A DNA stretch of 64,000 nt from Stichopus chloronotus. Its lineage: Eukaryota > Echinodermata > Holothuroidea > Aspidochirotida > Stichopodidae. The DNA lies in the NCBI GenBank assembly GCA_021234535.1, contig CM037846.1:20105814-20169813 (forward strand), written 5' to 3'. Below the pieces are notes generated by a model. It was not told the origin of the DNA. It saw only the letters and a program-made list of their open reading frames with translations, and ran no database searches. Below are positions 58,701 to 64,000 of the stretch, piece after piece (position 1 is the first letter of the stretch; each line of letters begins with the position of its first letter). A program made the position numbers and the translations under genes.

Positions 58701-58989
58701 TACTGACTGGCGAAAGGGAATATAGAAAAAGTTTATTAATTCTGGTAAACACCGGAAACTGAACTTCGTATGACCTTCTAAGTACGGTGGCGTAGAATGT
58801 TTTGTGCGCCAAAAGTATTCCCAGAAAACCTCGTAAGCGTCAGAGTATTCCTCATATCCGCACTCTCCGTCACTGTGGATCCTTTGGGTGCCGTGAAAAA
58901 CCCGTTATGCGTGGCTAAATAATTTCTTCACAGTGCGCAAACATCTCGAGATCTTGAACAATTGTGCAGAAGATGCATATGTGTATGCG

Positions 58990-59640
58990 TTGTAAACATA
59001 TACTGACTGAAGGTATTATCAACTCACGGGAAATGACATTGCTACCAGACGTAAACAGTCAGCTAAGAACTGGTTGTATAGATTGAAATACCGTGTCAAA
59101 TTCATGAAAAGGTAAATGTGTAAAAGTTAAGTTGACACCATGTACTACCACCTGTATATGCGTTACAGTAGTCTTGATCTTTGCTCTTGACCTGTGACGT
59201 CATAAGTCGGGTGGACATTACACCTCACATCCAGGCACCCACCCACCAAGTTTGGAGTTTATCAGAGTAACCACGTGATCAATATTCTAAAAGAGATTCT
59301 TGTATCCTACTGTCAATACATGGTAGTTTTATAACCTGTGACCACCTATGTCGTTATATCAGTCATGCGGACACTATATGACAACCCCCCAGATTTAAAG
59401 TTTATCCGACTTACCCTTTTTTTTTGGACAAGTTTGCCGAATTGACCTGATGACGTCTCGTATTGTCTACGTTCCATATGGTAGTTTTATAACTTAAGGA
59501 TATTCACACATTGAGATAATGCTAAAACTGTGTCTTCATTTTCATGACCTTTACCTTTGACCTATGACGTCATCGGTCGGGTGGACCCTATACCTCATAC
59601 TCAGGCACCTACCCACCAAATTTGAGGTTCATCCGACTTA
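58990..59640 (+). repeat. Tandem/dispersed repeat with TGACGTCA..CGGGTGGAC phrase, ~3 units
   Basis: The phrases TGACGTCATAAGTCGGGTGG (~59194) and TGACGTCATCGGTCGGGTGG (~59565), with CACCCACCAA and TTTATC/TTCATCCGACTTA downstream, repeat at irregular 200-370 bp spacing. TGGTAGTTTTATAAC occurs twice between them. A related copy is at 46.45-46.73 kb. Confidence 0.7.
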
Positions 59641-60218
59641 AGCCCGGGTCACACTAGCGTGATTCAATACGCAAGTCAACTTTCAACTAAATTAGTGCAA
59701 ATTGAGTTGATCATAAAAGTTGTTCAGAATAAAACAGCGTTATAATTTTTCTTAAAATCCTGGATTTCTTGAAAGAGAAGAATCGATTCTGCTAGGGGTT
59801 CATAATTTGCAATGAATCGCTTACCTTTTAATGGGTGAAAAATTCTTGTTCTTAGAAGATTGCTGTGTACTGAGAAGAATTCGACAACCAAATTCGATAC
59901 TGTATAGGACAATTACGGTCTGACTTGATTAACGCTTACTTGAAGACAATTGAAATCTGCAAAGACACAGGTACAGCAAGAACTAATATTCGTGAGAGAA
60001 GAAGAGCGCTAATTATCCCTTGAATATACGTCTGAAGGTCTCATACCAACATTAGATTATGAACATCCACGAGATCTGTTAACTCTCTCGAATAGAACAC
60101 CTAAGTAGAAAACAAATGATGTGAAAATTAGGACTTGGATTGAAGGAGATTGTTGTGGGAAACTGAAGGTGTCGTAGTGATATTTCGGTTCGTGAGCCCC
60201 CCTAAGATAGCATACCCC

Positions 60219-60330
60219 CTATTAATTGCCGTATTGACTTACACACTTATTAATTGCCCCATTGACTTACACACCTATTAATTGCCCCATTGACTTACAC
60301 ACTTATTAATTGCCTCATTGACTTACACAC
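60219..60330 (+). repeat. Tandem repeat, 28-bp unit, 4 near-identical copies
   Basis: Units 60219-60246, 60247-60274, 60275-60302 and 60303-60330 follow TTATTAATTGCCCCATTGAC plus TTACACAC with only one to three changes each. The low divergence implies recent expansion. Confidence 0.96.
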
Positions 60331-60339
60331 TTAATCGCA

Positions 60340-62690
60340 AAAGGAATGTAGTCTCTAAAGCCTTATAAAGTTTTCAGCAGATCGAAGCTACTACTTTTTG
60401 GAAAGCTTACACATTGGACATTCATGGTACTTTCAATTGTTTGGACGTCAGTAAGTTAGACTTTGCGCTACAGGCCGTCAAAGTTAGCAAACCTTGTCAA
60501 TGGGCAAATCACACTTCGCCTCGAATGATACTGAACCGCCGGCTAAAAGTCCATAATTTTTCCATAATTTGCTTCAATTGGCACCATTTTCACACCAGGT
60601 ATACCACAACTCGCTTACTTTAATAGTCAATTTACAAAATAACCCGTCCCAAACGTTAAAATACCGAAAAAGTTGTATAAATGTCCACTAAGGGACTTTC
60701 AAGGACGGTGAACAAAATGCGGAAGAATCTCCAACTTTTAGGGTATGTTACCTTAACGGGGAAGGAAGTACCTCTCAAAACTTCCAACCCTTCAAAATCT
60801 GAATGGTCAACATGCGGAATTTTTTAAGTGCCATAATATATCAGGCCATTACTAATCACATGATGGGTGGCAAATCTCTGATATGAAGCACATTGTATTC
60901 CACGAGCAGCTCTCAAACTTCCCCATTTTGGTGTGTAAGTCACACTAAGACGAGAGTAAGGTTAGGGAGCTATTCTGTTTTTCTAAATATTGGAATGTCA
61001 AAATCGTTTCTGTTTACAAAAAGAAAACTACATTTTAAGAACAACTACAAGTACTTCTAGTGACTTACCGGGTTTATTTTAGGGGTAGTCTCTCCAGAAT
61101 TAACAGCCAAACAACCAAAACAAATTTCCATTTGGGTTTGTGTTAGGAAATGTAAACCCCAGTCGTTTGGTAGTAATTGGAAATATTTTTGTTGATACCA
61201 GAATGCATGAACAGAAATGTAGGATTTGCTTGTCAGTTGTAAAAACAGGAATCATTTTTTAGTTGAAACGAATTTGTAGATTACTAAGGCCAACCTATTA
61301 AATGTTCTTTTCTGCGATTTTTTCTCTTGTCTGCGAGCTTTGGTTCTGCTTCTGCAACTTTTCGCGACATTTTCCTGAATGGTAAGTAAGGAAGCGCAAA
61401 GGACCATGCGAAAGCAAAGTGATCTCGACAAAAGGACACTTCTCGGAAAATTGACTTCCAGACATCCATTTGTCATTTTGTCATCAACATAATCAGGAGA
61501 AGCGTCTCTTTTCCTTTTGCATGTCCCTCCCAAGATTCTGTAAAATCTATGGAAACGAAGAGGGAACGGTCGCAGAAACGAAAATTAAATTTAGAACACG
61601 AATACAAAGATCGCAAAAACAAAAAAAAAACCTCACAGCAACAGAAACAAAAGTCACAAAAAAAAAAATGGTACAAACTAAAATAAAAAGTCGCAGAAAC
61701 GAGATAAAAGTGTTAGAACCCCCCTGTAAGAAGATTGGTTTCAAATTTTTTGAAAGTATTTGTCAGCAGAAATGAAAGGCCCAAACTTGATTACTGCCTG
61801 AAATATGTCTGTAATCACCACACCCTCAAAATAACCTTTTTAACAAATGCGATTTTGGGTTCTCTTAGTAATTGCCACGAAATGTGCTTTGTTATGTGCT
61901 GATTACAGTCTGTTTGTTTTATTTAATTTGCACATTTTACACAGTGTGTAACCTCTACTATGATTGCGAAAAACGTCTGCACAAAAGGAACCAGAAGGTC
62001 AAAGGACTGTGATTCCTTGCCAATATTTCCTCTTTTGCAAACACATGTATACAATCACTATAAACAAAAGCGACCACAGGAGAAGGAAAGCCTCCGTAGC
62101 AAAGCGAAAAACAGAACACAAGAATGTAAACCACGATTGTAAGCCACATATAAAAATTGTGCTAATGATATAGTAAACCAAGGTAGTAAAGTTGACAGAG
62201 TGTCCCTGACACCAAAGTGTGATTAAAAGTCTGAGAAGGGCACTCTAAAAATATTTTTTCTTAAGGGTAGTTCCCTAGGGAAAAGGTGACTAAAATAAAG
62301 TACTTTGCTAATTTTGACAGGGAGTTGCTGGCAAATAAGCAGCTGATAAATCTAAAAAGCTGTGTTAAATGATGCAAAATGATTGATGTGAGAAGGTTAA
62401 AAATAAACAGGGCTTTTAACAACTTGTTGAAGAAAATGAGACCAAATTCGATTTAGTAACATTTATCTGCCATTAAATATCCTCTTCTTGGGAAGGAGCA
62501 AGGGGAAAGATGGGAATGATCCATCTTATTACATTTCAGTGATGACAAGACTTTTCCCCAAGTCCCTTGACTTCCCCAGAATATTCCACAATTGTTAAAT
62601 AAGTAGGTCTACAACTGTCTGCCTTTGCTATAACTACACATCTGTGAGATCATTAACTCTGTGATTTAGCATTTGACTAAATATGAAAAC
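60340..62690. other. Non-coding stretch with A-rich low-complexity tract
   Basis: 61560-61710 holds repeated GCAGAAACGAAA/CAGAAACAAAAGTC-type words. Overlapping short frames on both strands come from that low complexity. No gene is recognised. Confidence 0.45.
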
Positions 62691-62699
62691 ATGATTTTC

Positions 62700-63180
62700 T
62701 CAGTCTCCCATAGGCAATTCATATGACAGACATCATCTACTCATCATCTGCTACCAATTTTGACAGTTTGAACTGCTGGTTACATTCAGTCACTGAGAGA
62801 TCATGTTTTCATATTTTAACTACTGGTGATCTTTAGCCTCCATGAAAAAGGATAGACGTCATCTACCTACAGTTGACTGCTAACACAACATCTTTGAACT
62901 TCAAGCACCTTTCCGTCCTTGAGATACTGTGTTAACATGGTTTTAAAACTACGTCTCCTATGGACCTTACATGACCTTTGGCCTCGATAAAAAATGACAG
63001 ACATTATCTACTTATCAAGTGCTATCAAAGATAATACTTTGAAGTTCCAGCAACATTCCATTACAGCAACATTTCATATGTCCCTTTGACTGGTTTTCAT
63101 ACTTTAAGCCCTGATGACCTCAAATGACATATGACTCCCATGAAAAACAATACGGATCACCTACTCACAATGGACTATCA
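62700..63180 (-). repeat. AGGTCA-type tandem repeat family, reverse orientation
   Basis: Units contain TGACCT..GCCTC/CCATGAAAAA..GACAGACAT..ATCTACT and 'GAACTTCAAGCACCTTTCC..TTGAGATACTGTGTTAACA' type phrases. These are reverse complements of the family's AACACGATATCTCAAG and AGGTCA parts. Strongly diverged. Confidence 0.55.
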
Positions 63181-63182
63181 TC

Positions 63183-63280
63183 TATATATATATAGGCTAT
63201 ATATATAGGCTATATATAGGCTATATATATAGCCTACAGGCTATATATATAGCCTGCATAGCCTATATAGCCTATAGGTT
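63183..63280. repeat. Palindromic TATATATAGGC / GCCTATATATA microsatellite
   Basis: CTATATATATAGGCTATATA-like units are followed by the mirror-oriented TATATAGCC units, so the whole tract is a long imperfect inverted repeat. Confidence 0.92.
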
Positions 63281-64000
63281 TAAATGGTAACACGCATTTT
63301 AGCATTTTCATTGGTTCTAAACCATGCAAATACAATACAGGATTATGATACAATATGCATTAGTTTTATAGTTACGAATGAAAATCTCGAAGAAGAAACG
63401 ATGAAGTTAAAGCCAACATTAAAAATCGCAATGTGTTTTAATTATCAGACAGTCTTTAGCTTCCTCAATATTGAATTAATTTTTCAAACGGATTGAAAGA
63501 TAGCTCACATTGCGAAATAACATTGCCTGGGCTTGACATTTTTCTATACCGTACGATCAATTTGTCTAAACAGCAAAGAAGTTCATGACCCACGACGCAA
63601 ATCACTTTACCTTCTCATTCAGTGGTGGATATGATTTTGATAAAATTGTAAATATTTTGCTTATCTGTCCTGCATCACCATCGTCGACAGTAGAATGTGA
63701 CTAGCGCCCCTACTTCGTAACAGCGTAGAGTACGAAACCGAAGGAGATCCTTTTAAGTTATAACCCCAAGTAGAGGCCAACAGTGAATGACATCGTCTTC
63801 GTAGAAGGAACTAGGAAGATAACATTACCTGCATCGATACGTGAAATGTTTACCTAATTCAATTTGATGTAGAATAAGGACCAAAGATTGAAATAATTGT
63901 ATGTTGTTGTTGCAAGGGTTCCAGAAGAAAAAGGAGTTTACATTGTATATCCCTGTAATAACAATTTCCACACCACTTGGTGAGTGAAAGTACAAATTAA
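63281..64000. other. Non-coding stretch, nothing recognised
   Basis: No exon, repeat or TIR signal seen up to the window edge. Confidence 0.4.

Noticed and set aside
59640..59680. AGCCCGGGTCACACTAGCGT, resembling a TIR end
   Set aside because: No matching inverted end or duplication was found nearby, so only a solitary end-like word is seen.

Overview
The window is animal genomic DNA: AT-rich, gene-poor, and dominated by introns and repeats. The one host gene I can support is split over large introns with consensus splice sites. It encodes a fibrinogen-related domain (FReD) of the secreted lectin type. The only long reading frames belong to a BEL/Pao LTR retrotransposon. FReD expansion, BEL/Pao content and the repeat style suggest a marine invertebrate deuterostome, perhaps an echinoderm such as a sea cucumber. 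That is an inference and the species is not proven. There are no prokaryotic operons, CRISPR arrays, rRNA genes or convincing tRNA genes.

Layout. 0-15.8 kb: no identifiable exon, but a patchwork of tandem and dispersed repeats, plus a small TIR element at 14.5 kb with 9-bp target duplications. 15.8-26.1 kb: three plus-strand exons (15834-15979, 23521-23782, 25859-26121) that make one complete FReD ending in a stop codon. The 5' exons with the signal peptide were not found. 26.4-28 kb: two TIR transposons directly downstream of the gene. 29.3-31.1 kb: a 1.8-kb TIR element with a TTA target duplication. Inside it lies an array of about 28 palindromic ~21-bp phrases with its own inverted borders. 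A diverged empty copy of the insertion site is present at 5.38 kb. 33.0-42.0 kb: a ~140-bp tandem repeat family carrying AGGTCA direct repeats, split by a full-length BEL/Pao element (33628-40648) with a 5-bp target duplication and nearly identical LTRs. Its coding region is broken by stops and frameshifts. 42-44.3 kb: an inverted partner of a 3.3-4.4 kb repeat, then another palindromic phrase array. 44.3-64 kb: mostly featureless, with a second copy of the 9-bp-TSD element (48.8 kb), a decayed minus-strand LINE (54.2-55.6 kb), and dispersed or inverted repeats pairing 46.0-46.7 kb with 58.3-59.3 kb.

The transposons and the host gene show no functional link. The most unusual content is structural: short phrase arrays (16-21 bp period) in several unrelated sequences, and a small transposon family whose termini are each perfect 16-bp palindromes.
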